Below are positions 44,801-55,598 of a stretch of 64,000 nt of DNA, piece after piece (position 1 is the stretch's first letter; the number at the start of each line of letters is the position of its first letter). This DNA comes from Stemphylium vesicarium (lineage: Eukaryota; Ascomycota; Dothideomycetes; Pleosporales; Pleosporaceae): positions 62,001-126,000 of the forward strand of contig QXCR01000008.1 of NCBI GenBank assembly GCA_004380135.1, given 5' to 3'. The position numbers were made by a program, and so were the translations under genes. Below the pieces are notes generated by a model. The model ran no database searches, was not told the DNA's origin, and saw nothing but the letters and a program-made list of their open reading frames with translations.

Positions 44801-45846
44801 GGGGGGGTGGAGGCAGGGCCTACGTCAATGCGTGGGCTTGGCTTCGTGTCGAAATAAGAGTCGACTGGACCAGCCAAAGGCGATTGAATAACTGAAGAAG
44901 CAAGCGAAGCCCGTCGTAGTTGCTCGGTAAGGTGACTAGTTTCAGTAGCACCAGATTTAGCTGGCCCCTCTTCTGACAGGGTCGACAGCGTCCTTTCAGC
45001 AGACAAGCGCTCTTTGGTCTTATCCTTCTTCTTGGGTTCCTCAGATGGATCGCCGTCTTTGAAAACACGCAGATAGTGACTGGCTTTCCGACTGCGTCCG
45101 GACGTAGGCTGCTCGGTCTTGGCAAGGGTGGCTTCGATCTTCTTCTCCATTTCCACATCCATGACCGGGGTGTCCAGAATCACGTTGCCCTTGAATGGCA
45201 CAGGTTTGCCTTCGCGCCATTCCCTGTTCCTGCGGCGTTCCTCGCTTTCCAGGAAAGCCTCTTGGAGTGTGGATTCGAGTTCCTGGCGCTGTGGCGTGAC
45301 TGGGCGCTGGACGGGAGAGTCGACAGGACTCATGTAGGGCGGGGGACTGTGGCGGGCAGGTTCAAGAGTCAGGCCGGTTGCGATGGCGGCGCGGGGGTTG
45401 AAAGGGGTGGTCAGGACGGCGTGGTGGCCGGTTGAGTTTGTGGGCGGGAGGGTGGAATGCTTCCTGCGCATAATGGGCGGGTCTACCAGTCGTCTCTGGG
45501 GAGGTACTGGGGCGGCCATTTCTGACAAGCTGTGCTCGGGAGCATCGTTGGTCTTGTCCACTGTGCGTGCGCTGGTCCGCGGCGACGAGATTGGGCTGTC
45601 AGAGGCTAGGTACGTGGTCGCGAATATGCTGTCGCGCTCGTCCAGCTGGGGGCGGTCGATTGACGACTTCCAGAGATTGTTCTCATGAACAATGGGCGCG
45701 GTTCGCGAGCGGCCCGTCTGCGAGAGGCTCTTCGGCGTCAGGGCGTCACGGTCAGCGGCGGCCGAGTCGGGAGCTTCATGGCTGGCGTTGGACCTCACCG
45801 ATGCGGGGGGTGAGGTATTTCCTTGGGCGTCCGGCTGGGGTGACAT
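41839..45846 (-). CDS. kcs1: Inositol hexakisphosphate kinase Kcs1
   Basis: Makes inositol pyrophosphates (5-InsP7) that regulate phosphate homeostasis, vacuoles and stress. Exons 45846-43898 and 43792-41839 join to 1300 residues. The first roughly 950 residues are Ser/Pro-rich and disordered, apart from KPYDHQVGGHSTVYRFSRRA and ETVERQHPELLEFLPRYIGVLNV, the N-terminal part of the kinase fold, around residues 590-665. The catalytic motif PCVLDLKMG is at about 1024-1032, SSLLMLYD at about 1140-1147 and KIVDFANC at about 1208-1215: these are the inositol polyphosphate kinase PxxxDxKxG, SSLL and (I/V)DF motifs. A His run (RHHHHHG) is near residue 790. Start chosen at MSPQPDAQG because the open frame above it (to 46140) has no ATG. 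Kcs1 rather than Arg82 or Vip1, by length and motif forms. Confidence 0.92.
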
Positions 45847-46982
45847 GGGCTCGACATTGATTCGACCGTGTGTGAGGCACCTCGTGGCGGAATGGGTGGC
45901 AGATATTGCCGGGCGGGCGCTGAGAAGGTTGGCCAGGATTCGGTCGTTGGGCGCGGCGGAGACACAGCGGAGGGCCAACAGGGGCGGCGGGTCTGGTCGA
46001 TTAGCGTGCAGAGCAACGGCGCTGGCGGATGGGCACTGGGAACGCTGCAGATGGCGGATCCAGGGTGTTAGCGAGTGAGAGCTGATGAAGGTCCACGCTC
46101 TAAATGTCTGTGGTTTGGCGTGAATACCAAAGTGGCGCAAAGATTAAACGCAAGCGAGCAGCCCAATGACGTCTGCCTTATCGCGTACACACGTCGCGTC
46201 AGTGCTGATGGCCCCGGCCACCGTGGTGTGAACTTCGCGATTGATTGCGTGGCGCAGCCGTGAATGCTCTCGGCCGAACGATGGCAAGTTCGCTGTACAG
46301 CCGGCCATGAACACATTTCGTTTTTGGCAGCAGCCACGCTGGCAGCCTCCTTCGGCATCAAGACCATGGGTACCCGTTCGGCAGGCAAGGAATCGGTGTC
46401 TGTGCACCTCAGGTTACTTAATCACATGGGTGCATTGACGGGCGTATTCATAGAAGAGCGAACGTTGCGACTCACGACACATGCTCTCACCATAGGCTCT
46501 CGGTAATCTGCGGCCGCTTCACTATGCAGCCGCCTTGTAATTGCATTGCTGTACTGTCAAACAGGCTAGACGCTGCTTCCGCAACCGCGCCCTCCTTCCA
46601 ATGCCAGCGCAAAGGCCCGTCTCCAAACTTTGCACATGTACTGCCCCTTCTCAATTGCTGCTCCTTTCCGTCGTCTTCCATGCGTGCTGTACCAAACTCT
46701 TCACCGTGCAGCAACCATGCATGGTTTCCATCCCGCAGGGCCTCGACGACCAATCACTCAGGAACGTGGCCTCTCACCGCCTGCTGCATCATGCCTTGAC
46801 TACGGCCGCACATCGCTGTGACACCGGGACCGATGCGTTTTGATATGGCTTGGTTTGTGTGCCACGGCGCCCAGCGATTGTTTCTATTACATGCGTGTGC
46901 CGTGGCTCCCGACGGTCGTCTCGACGCTGGCGTGCACTGACATGGGTAAATCATCCTCTCTCCGGGAACTGATCCTGCTCGT
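45847..46982. other. Spacer upstream of Kcs1
   Basis: This 1.1 kb stretch contains the Kcs1 promoter and leader and the 3' end of the upstream minus-strand gene. The Kcs1 reading frame stays open for 98 codons above the chosen ATG but without a start; no other gene is supportable. Confidence 0.5.
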
Positions 46983-48929
46983 TCAGGTGTTGTCTATATC
47001 ACGTAGGAACCCATCTGCGAAATGTCGGCCAAAGTCGTCCAGCGACGTATCAACATTCAAGTGGGGAAAGTCCGCGTCCTTTATCGAGCATCTCGATCGG
47101 TCGGCCAAAGACCCTTGTGATCCCTGAGAAGCCTTCTCGCTGATGAAGCTCCAGAAAGACGTCGTCGTGTTTTTCTCCTTCAGTGGAATCCGGTCAGTCA
47201 ACGGAGTGGGGCTGTTGTTAGTCACGTCACTAGGCTCAAGTGCTCCAACATCGCCCGGACTGATGGCGAATTTCAAGTTGCTGCACTGGCTTTCTTCCGG
47301 GTTCTTTTTCACCGTACTAAACGCAAAGGGAGAAGCGGCCCCGAAGAGATCCTGTGTGCTGACGGGAGCACCACGAAACACGCTTTCGTCTGGCAGTGGC
47401 TCATCTCGCTGGACAGTGAAGGCTGAAATAGGTGTAGCCACTGGGCTAGGGACAGCCAATATCGGACGAGGCGAGTCCATTGGGGACTGTGATTCTTCCC
47501 GAACAGCAGCGGGCGACAGCACGGGAAAAGTACTTTGCTGAAACTCGAGCTGAGCTCGTACCATGGCGGCTTGTGTAGACCATTCTGAATCTCGACTTAA
47601 ACAGCTTCTCCGCAGCTCCTCGCCCTCATCCGGTATAGATACTGCCTTTCCAGCTGGCTGCTGATCCACTGTGCTGGCTTTGTCCATCTCTGCCTCTTCA
47701 ATTTCTATCTGAGGCACGCTCGTGATTTTTGCAGTAGTGTTGGAAGTTTGACGGGCATGTTTCCCCACGGGCGAAGCTTTTTCCGGTGACGAATCGAAGT
47801 TGACGGCCCTTGGTTTCGGTCTGCTGTGTTTTTCTTGGGGGCCTTTTGCTTCCGCCGTCTTCTTGATAGCGGCCTTGTTCGATCTCGGGGATGACTTGCT
47901 TGACACGGGAGAATGGGAAATGTCACTCCGTGGAGTCCTAGTTTGACTGCCCATAGACGAGGTCACTATTGGTACAGTCCGCTGTGAACGTTGACTCAGG
48001 CCAGTGCTGTGGGGCGCGAAAGTGATTTGAGTCTGGGAGCTCACTTCATCTTGTTTAGCGTTAACAGCTTTGGCCGGTGATGAGATAACCATGGAAGCAG
48101 AGGCGCTTGACCTCCAATGTTCTGGCAAGTCCTCCTTTGGGGGTGACTTGCGTACTTGAATAGGCGCTTTCGGAAAGCTAATTCGGAGTTCTGACGTCGC
48201 TTCGGTTTGCGTATGGCCGTGTCGTGAGCGTGTCCGAGTCGGAGATGCCTCGGTGTGGGCGTTGGCTTTGCGCATGTTCACTCTGGCTGAACCAGGGCGA
48301 CGTAGCCAAAATGGATTAATCATGGGAGACCGGTCGCTTATGCTCTTCTCCGTGTTGACACTGAAGAATTCTGTTGCGGTGGAAACCTCGTTCTCTTCTT
48401 GGTCGGGCAAGGGGGCGGTCGAGGGTGGCACTTCAACATGGCTGAGTCTCTCGTCTTGTTCCTGAGCACTCAGGTCGTCTCTTGCAGCTCTCGACGTCTC
48501 CGGTGATGCGATCGAGGGCGCAAGACTCTGCGCCGGTGCTTCTACCGTTTCTCTTCTCTTCTCCCTTGCACTACCTATCCGCCCCGTTGTGTCCCTTTGC
48601 AGGGCTGCGACCTTGGTTTTTGACCCCGACCTGGCTTCAATTGTACTAGCGTTCTTGCCCGACCCAGAGCGCCGCTTCCCTTTTGTAGGCTTCGTCCATG
48701 GGTTCTTCCAGCCATTGTTGAACGGCCCCCTCAGCCCCGCAGTAACGATGATGGGCGGTCGGCCTCGTAGATATTGGGCGGCGATTGCCTCGACCCTTCT
48801 TCGCTTGGCTGCCCGCTGCTCGGGGTCCTGGGGCTCAATTGGCGGCTCTTCAATGACGTCCTCGGGGCGAACATGGAAGTCGTCAAAGGCCAGCCCCCGC
48901 TTCAGATGTGCATGTAGGCTGGGTGGCAT
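46983..48929 (-). CDS. Disordered, nuclear-type conserved ascomycete protein of unknown function
   Basis: Single-exon protein of 648 residues with ATG at 48929. It is Ser/Pro/Lys-rich and almost surely disordered apart from short conserved-looking blocks at both ends: LKRGLAFDDFHVRPED, the basic AAKRRRVEAIAAQYLRGRPP (a likely nuclear signal), TAGLRGPFNNGWKNPW, and, near the end, SFWSFISEKASQGS and DTSLDDFGRHFADGFLRD. The central region holds many SP and TP sites (SPTRTRS, SSPEK, TPRSD), which suggests cell-cycle kinase regulation. I do not recognise a named family. A chromatin or nuclear-pore associated role would fit but is not shown. It is divergent from the Cdc11 gene with a 672 bp shared upstream region. 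Confidence 0.75.
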   Translation of the reverse strand: MPPSLHAHLKRGLAFDDFHVRPEDVIEEPPIEPQDPEQRAAKRRRVEAIAAQYLRGRPPIIVTAGLRGPFNNGWKNPWTKPTKGKRRSGSGKNASTIEARSGSKTKVAALQRDTTGRIGSAREKRRETVEAPAQSLAPSIASPETSRAARDDLSAQEQDERLSHVEVPPSTAPLPDQEENEVSTATEFFSVNTEKSISDRSPMINPFWLRRPGSARVNMRKANAHTEASPTRTRSRHGHTQTEATSELRISFPKAPIQVRKSPPKEDLPEHWRSSASASMVISSPAKAVNAKQDEVSSQTQITFAPHSTGLSQRSQRTVPIVTSSMGSQTRTPRSDISHSPVSSKSSPRSNKAAIKKTAEAKGPQEKHSRPKPRAVNFDSSPEKASPVGKHARQTSNTTAKITSVPQIEIEEAEMDKASTVDQQPAGKAVSIPDEGEELRRSCLSRDSEWSTQAAMVRAQLEFQQSTFPVLSPAAVREESQSPMDSPRPILAVPSPVATPISAFTVQRDEPLPDESVFRGAPVSTQDLFGAASPFAFSTVKKNPEESQCSNLKFAISPGDVGALEPSDVTNNSPTPLTDRIPLKEKNTTTSFWSFISEKASQGSQGSLADRSRCSIKDADFPHLNVDTSLDDFGRHFADGFLRDIDNT

Positions 48930-49601
48930 GTCGCGAGACGGTCAAGCTCAGGGCCACCTCTTGACCTCGTGGACAAAAACCTTTTCCTCCAAACGCAGCC
49001 CCGAGAAACTCCAGGCTCTCATGCGCGCATGCACAGTGCTCGCTGCGACAGGACGTATAACGGCGCCTTTGGCGAGGCGTGGGCAAAGGATTGCACGAGG
49101 CGCGAGCGTTCCAGCGCTTTGTCGGGTGCCTGTCAATGCTCGTCCACCAGAGCGAATCTTCGTCTATGCTCTGACCAGCTTCAGAAAACGGTCCGTCCGG
49201 GTTGGTCTAGGTCTTGGGCGCGCCCATCATCCGCCCACTACACGACTGCAGCGTTTGCGTCGGCAGCGGGAGCCTCTCCTGTTGCTCAGGCAACGCTACA
49301 TTTAGCGTCCTGCGGGGGTCCGACATTGTCCATGCTTCTCTCCAGATAGCGTAGATCCTTGTATATTGATTCAATCGATAACAATACGACTCGCCGACGC
49401 GTTGTTCGTCATCTTTCCCGCCATCGAGATTCTTCCTGGAGACGCAGCATGCCGTGCGCGCTAACATAGCATTCTTCGACGCGTAGGCGCTGAGCCAACA
49501 ACTTTCTTCACCGCATCTTCGGCGCGCTGCCCGACTGCGACTCCACGCCCGGCTACCATCCACATAGCAGCACTATCATCACCACCACCACCACCACCAC
49601 T
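48930..49601. promoter_or_regulatory. Bidirectional promoter region, nuclear protein / Cdc11
   Basis: The 672 bp between divergent start codons presumably drives both genes. Its right end is a repeated ACC tract that runs right up to the Cdc11 start codon. Confidence 0.55.
49581..49600 (+). repeat. ACC trinucleotide tract abutting the Cdc11 start codon
   Basis: Six complete ACC units plus AC run from 49581 to 49600, one base before the ATG at 49602. Length variation here would directly change the start-codon context. Confidence 0.75.
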
Positions 49602-52600
49602 ATGGCCAATTCGACACAACCATGGCTCGACGACCTTTCCGAGGAATGGGTGCCGCAGGAGACGCCCGGCTCCATTGCGCGCAGCCCAGAAAGCCCGCCA
49701 CCGCCCCAGAATCCCCAGAGCGCCCCATCGAAAACGAAGAGCCGTCTTCCCCGCCTACGTCAGTCGCCCGCGCCCTTTTCTGACGGCCAAGTCCGAAGCA
49801 TCGCGAGAGAACTGCGCCCGCCCAAGCAAAGGAGCTTCCTCGCCGACCGCAGCCTGAGCGACAACAACGCCAACGCCAATGCCCCACCCGCGTCATCGCC
49901 GAACGCGCCCGCGCGTGCCGCTTCGTATTCGTCCTTTTCCATGTCCCAGAATTCGGAAATGCAGAATGGAACAGTCGCCCACAACACGGTCGCACGCTCT
50001 CCCGTCAAGGAGCAGAACCCTGAAGACACACCTGAATGGAGGCGGAGGCTCGTTAATGGGGAGGTTGGCTATGGCAACCAGACCGACCTCTTTGGGCCTA
50101 CAGGTCTCGAGAACATCTTTCAAAAGCCAGCAGGCGGTGCTTCTGTGGACTCTTCTGCACCCCCAAAACGCCGGCTTGGACTGCTAAAGGGTCTCGCTGC
50201 AGTACCATCTAGCCCTCCACCGTGGCCAGCCGTACAACAGAGCGATGCACCGGAGGAGCAGGTGCAGGAACAAGAGCAGGGGCAAGGGCAAAGACAGGGG
50301 CTAGAGGCAAACAAGGATGAAAAGGCAGATGTGACAAACCTAGAGGACTCTTTGCGAGACGATACGACACAAGAGCACGAGACATCGAGGGATTCGCAAG
50401 GATTGGCACCGCCGCACGAGACCATGCGCACTGCAAGCGGACAGATCGAATACGAAAACGAGAACTTCAGCCCTGTATATCTGACCATGACCGCGAACAT
50501 GAATCTTGGCCAGTCCGTTCAACAACCACAAAACTTCAGAGGATCCGAACTGGCCAACCGCCTGCGACAAATCGGCACGCCGCCTTCAAACCACTCCCAG
50601 ACAGTGCAAGAGCAGAGTGCACTAAGTTTTACACGCGGAGACTCATCCTTCGCCCGGCTGCAAGACGAGTCTCTCCCAGAGGGGCTTCCTGCGGGTACTC
50701 CCGACATGGCCGACGTCGGGCGACATGTGGAGCTTCGAAGAGGCGGCTACTCCAGAGATGGATCGTTTCATAGGAGACCTCTTAGTCCATCACCCGACAG
50801 GAAAGCTGGGTCTCAGTCGTCCAACAGAGATCCGAAGTTGCATCTAAATACAAGTACAATGCAGCCACCTCAAGACGGAGTCATAGATCCTTCTACGCCA
50901 AGGCAGCGACTGGAAAATTTCCTGAGTCCAGACCGGGCAAAGAGTTCTGGAAGCCCTTTGAAACTCTTCGATGCACACGACACCTTCACAAGCAATCGTA
51001 TTCAACGTCGGTTGAGCCAACTTGAGTACAAGTCTGAAAAAGGGACGTCCAGCGTCAAAGAGGGCCCAGCGGAGGCTACTAAGCCATTACCGAAGCAGTC
51101 AAGATTGACGTCTGTAGAAGAACGGTCCATGCAGAACATTGTCCAGGATCTTCCTGTAAGGGACCGTCAGCCATCAACATACAGGGTTGGATCTTTTGGC
51201 CAAGGTCAACTCAACCAGTATCAATTTTCTGGTGACTTTTCCGCCATCTCCTCAGACGACGACTGGGACCCTCAAGAAGACAGCGCCCCAGATGAATCCC
51301 CCTCGACCGATATTGCACCACCTGGAAGCCGTCAACCGTTCAAGTTTCAGCTGGATGAGTCGCCCGTCCCACGACAGCCTTCGAAAAGCCGAAGGAATAT
51401 ATCAGGCTTTTCAGCGTCTTCGGTGCGCAATGTCAGTCGACCGAAGTTCGTACCACATCGAAAGGCATCTGTACCCAAGCCTGAGGAAGACCCAGAAGGA
51501 GTTCACGAGTACGCCGAAGGCAAAAGAGGCCCGACCTCACCGTTTAAACACCCTACCCCTAAACGTAGGAGAACCATCTGTTCGGTAGAGGATGAGGACG
51601 ATGGTGATGTCTTCAGTGATATTGCGGCTGGCACAGCGCAACGCTCGCATGAAGCGATCCAATTAGTCCTCGGCCGGAAACGCAGCGACGGTCTCGACAA
51701 TCCTGCTATCAAAATTGCGGATTCAGAGACGTTGGCTAGGAGACACATATTGAGGCCGCGCAACCCTACTCCGAGCCAACGCAGACGTGAGGAGATCCAA
51801 GCAGAGATCATGGAAGCTACGGAGGCTTTTATCATGTCCTCGCCCAAGCTCAACACCATTCGGGAACAGTTGGAGCCTTCTATGATATCGGATGCCGATT
51901 TTGAGAAGACCCGGGCGAAGGCAGTCGCCAACGAAATCGCCGCTTTTAGTATGAAGAGGCAGCACGGCGTGAGGGACAAGACCCGTAAGCGGTCAGTGAC
52001 GACACAGGACTTCTTGGACGAGGCGCTGAAGATCATGGACTTCATCCGCACCAAGGGACGACCTACCAGCGGTCTGGGCAGCCTTGAAGAGACGGAAGCC
52101 GAATCTGGATTCATTGACGATGTTAACGAACATCCTTCAAGCTTGTTGACATTGGAAAGACCCCCAAGCAGAGAAGATGGAATGTCGACTTGGAAAGAGA
52201 CGCACAGCCAAGAGCTGGACCCAGACATCATGAGCCACCTACAAAAGTACCAGGAGAACGACAACGATACCTTTCTGAATTCGTCCATGAACTCGATACG
52301 CTTCTCTCGATTCAAAGAGCCGGATACACCAGAGGGACCTAGCGTAATTATCGAACAAGACGATGTTCGGATCACGGACAACCCACACAGGTTTTACGGG
52401 GATGACGAGGAGGACAACCGCCCCAGTTCTCGGCCTCAGACCGCACGCACACATTTGTCGACAGGTTCATCGATCAACCACACTATTGTCACGAACGCAT
52501 CTAGGCGTTCTGAACATGTTGCTAACCTAGCGCCCGAGGCGATAGCCCACCTCATCCCTCAAGAGGTGGCTGGCATGAGCTTTGATCGCGACAAAAACAT

Positions 52601-55146
52601 CTGGGTTCGTCAGAAGAGTCCCTCTAAAGAGCACCGAGTTCAGCGAGAAGAGCCAAGCGGTATGAATGAGAGCGAAGACGATCCTTTCGGCAACATTCCG
52701 GATCTGACGGTAGAGGATGTCCATGCGCAGGACACCCGGGCTGACTCGCCAGTCAGACTTCAACCTACTGCAGAAACTATCGTAGACGATACAGAAAAGC
52801 CCACAGAGGAGGAGGAGCGTCCAGTGACGCGCGACGGAAATGGCGTCGCATATACGGACACAAGTTCAGCCCCATCAAAAGCTTCGAATTTTGGGTGGAG
52901 CTACCCCAAGACCGACACTCGCGCTACATCCTGGAGTACACAAGTCCCTCGGCATTATAGTACACAAAAGAGCGCCAACACGCATGCTACGTATGCGATA
53001 CCCGAGTCCGAAGAAGATGACATCGAACACGAGATCAAGTATTTTGAGGGACGAGGTCCCTCTCGACCCACTACCCAGCACCCGCGTGTAAGGGATATCA
53101 CAATCTCCATTGCTGAGCGCGAGGCGCCCCATCTAGAACATCGTTCTGAAAGCACACCGCAAAAACTCCGTCAGAACCAATGGGGGCCGTCAAGTGCGCA
53201 GAAGAGGTCTGAGAAGAAACAATCAGCCTGGGAGCAATCAAATCGGAACAGGGCACTCTCGCATGGGCGGCCCAACCGATTACCAGTTTTCAACGGTGAT
53301 GGAGACCTGTCGCTCCTGGACGATGGCCCAGCCAGGAATTACCGGATGCAACTATCGATGAACGTAGCCGGCCCTCCATTTCGGGACAACGGACGGGACG
53401 CACTCATCGCTGCATCGTCATCTCCGGTAAAGGGGGATGTCACTTTCATGCTGAGCGATCTGCCCGATTTCACTCTCAACCAGATTGATGAGTTTGATCT
53501 TCCAGACCGGGTAATTGTGAAGCACGATGGTAGTCGGCTCTCCAAGGCTTTGGAAGATCGCTATGCGCAAGGGACTGCCGAGCTTGTGAAGGCGCTTCAA
53601 GACGTCGAACCAGACGAACCGTACTGGGAAGACCTCCGCACCGTCAATCTCCAGAAGAAGGATCTCACTACTCTGCACCGCCTCGACGAACTTTGCTACC
53701 AGCTTGAGGAGCTTAACGTCTCAAACAACAAGATCAACCAGGTGGAGGGTATACCTTACTGCATGCGACGGTTGCAAGTGCAGAACAATTGCCTGACTGG
53801 ACTTACTTCCTGGGCGAATCTTGCCAATCTTCAGCACCTCGACATATCTGGCAACCAGATTGAGGGACTAGACGGGCTCGCTGAGCTAGTACATCTCCGA
53901 GTCCTCAAAGCCGATAACAACAAGATCAAGTCCCTCAACGGTATCCTGCATCTCGACGGCCTCATGGAGATGAGTGCTGGTGGTAATGAGATTGACACGG
54001 TCGACTTCGCCAAAACCAATCTGTCAGTATACCTGCATGTCATACGTCATACAACGCATACTAACTAGCACAACAGGAAATCTCTTACGGATCTTGACCT
54101 GCGCAAGAATCGGATGCTCGAAGTGCGCAATCTGCATTGCCTTCCACAGCTTCAGCATCTCAATCTAGGTACGTTTAGGCAATGCGCTCTTGTGTTTGTT
54201 CGCCTGCTTACTTTGAGCAGATGACAATGAGATTGAAGAGTTTCCTCTTGTCGACACCCCAGTCAAGCCCTGCAAATTCCTGCGTTCCATCCGCCTGTGT
54301 CGAAACGGAACCACCCATCTCGACGTGGATCATTACTTCCCGAAGCTGGAGTCACTTTACATCGATGGCAATTCTCTTACACAAGTGTTGGGCCTGGAAC
54401 ATCTTCGAAACCTGCGGACTTTCTCTGCCCGCGAACAGATCCTGGAATCGGAAACAGACATGGAGATTTGTGCCAGCAACCTTGTCAAGAATCCGGAAGT
54501 GCGCAATCTGTACCTTTCTCTCAACCCAACCTATGGCATGCAAATCTCACAGCATTTGCTGAGCCTTCAACGACTGGAGCTGGCCTCAATGGGGCTGAAG
54601 GAACTACCTAGCAACTTTGGCCAACTAACGCCCAACATCCGGTCTATCAACCTAAACTTCAACTCTATCACGGATCTCCGTCCGCTTCTCAACATCAAAC
54701 GACTGAGTGAGCTCCTTCTAGCAAGCAACAAGCTGGAGCGGTTGCGCGCAAACGCTATGGTGCTGGGCAAGCTAAGTACGCTCATCAAGCTAGACTGGCG
54801 AGACAACCCCCTTACGTTGCGCTTTTATGCTCCAGCATCCGAGAACAGGATCATGTCCCTCCGACGGAAGCCTGAGGAGGAGCAACTTATGAATCGTTTT
54901 GCTCTTCCTAATGGAGAGGTTGAAGCGGACGTTCAGCACCTCTTACGGCTAGATTACGAGACCCGCATTAGGCGGCGGGTCACGGAGATGATGTTAGCTA
55001 ATCTCTGCAAGAATCTGAAGGAGCTAGACGGCCTGCCTTTCGATAAGACACGCGTGCTCGTCAAGGACGATGTATGGGAGCGTCTCTTGTTTCTCGGCGT
55101 CATACAGCGCAAACGGGCGGATACGGCCGTTGATGATAGCGAGTGA
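49602..55146 (+). CDS. cdc11: Septation initiation network scaffold Cdc11/Nud1 (leucine-rich repeat protein)
   Basis: Cdc11 in fission yeast and Nud1 in budding yeast anchor septation/mitotic-exit signalling at the spindle pole body. Exons 49602-54022, 54077-54168 and 54221-55146 join to 1812 residues. The N-terminus has WLDDLSEEWVPQ (residues 8-19), a typical start of filamentous-fungal Cdc11 proteins, followed by about 1300 residues of Ser/Pro/acidic disordered sequence with many SP/TP sites, then leucine-rich repeats from about residue 1340 (LRTVNLQKKDLTTL, LEELNVSNNKINQV, LQHLDISGNQIEGL, LRVLKADNNKIKSL, LTDLDLRKNRMLEV) to about 1740, including the larger C-terminal LRRs (LESLYIDGNSLTQV, IRSINLNFNSITDL). 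Intron 1 has a GTCAGT donor. The protein ends in a helical, charged region (RIRRRVTEMMLANLCKNLKE). The scaffold role is by homology. Confidence 0.92.
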
Positions 55147-55598
55147 AATATCCGGGCGACGTGGACGTGGATATCGTAGGCGGGAATTTGGCGCGCATAT
55201 CGACCAACGGAACATCACATTAGCTCGGCGTTTGGGATGGCATCGTTCTCTTCGCACTTTTTTCAATGGTTTTTGCATAGCATTTGGTACATGAGCATCT
55301 TAGAGGCGTTTTGTCTTCTCGGCGTCTCTCAGAAAGCGAGCATTAGGCGCTTAGCTGGGATTTAATGAGTCACGAGCTGTATTGGTATCGAACAAACTTT
55401 GATATATGGTATCAGTGCGAACTTTGGCTGATGTGAACTGAGCCCTGGACACCTGTGATCAGCTGGGCCGCCCCCGCGCTCCACTAAAACAGCTCCGCCG
55501 GGGCCCGTGCATTGAATCGATCCAGTCCCCGTGACACGCAATGTTGAACCCACATGTTCGGCATATCCCAATGATCACCATCTAACATACATCCAAAC
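55147..55598. other. Spacer between Cdc11 and the UCS gene
   Basis: This 452 bp stretch holds the Cdc11 3' region and the UCS promoter. Nothing else was seen. Confidence 0.5.

Noticed and set aside
45847..46140. In-frame upward extension of Kcs1
   Set aside because: The frame is open for 98 codons but contains no ATG, so it is taken as leader.
47143..47541. 132-codon plus-strand ORF over the nuclear-type protein
   Set aside because: It is antisense to a long, well-supported minus-strand gene.
51503..52381. 292-codon minus-strand ORF opposite the Cdc11 gene
   Set aside because: It is the antisense frame of a well-supported coding exon and has no family features; mirror ORFs are common opposite biased coding sequence.
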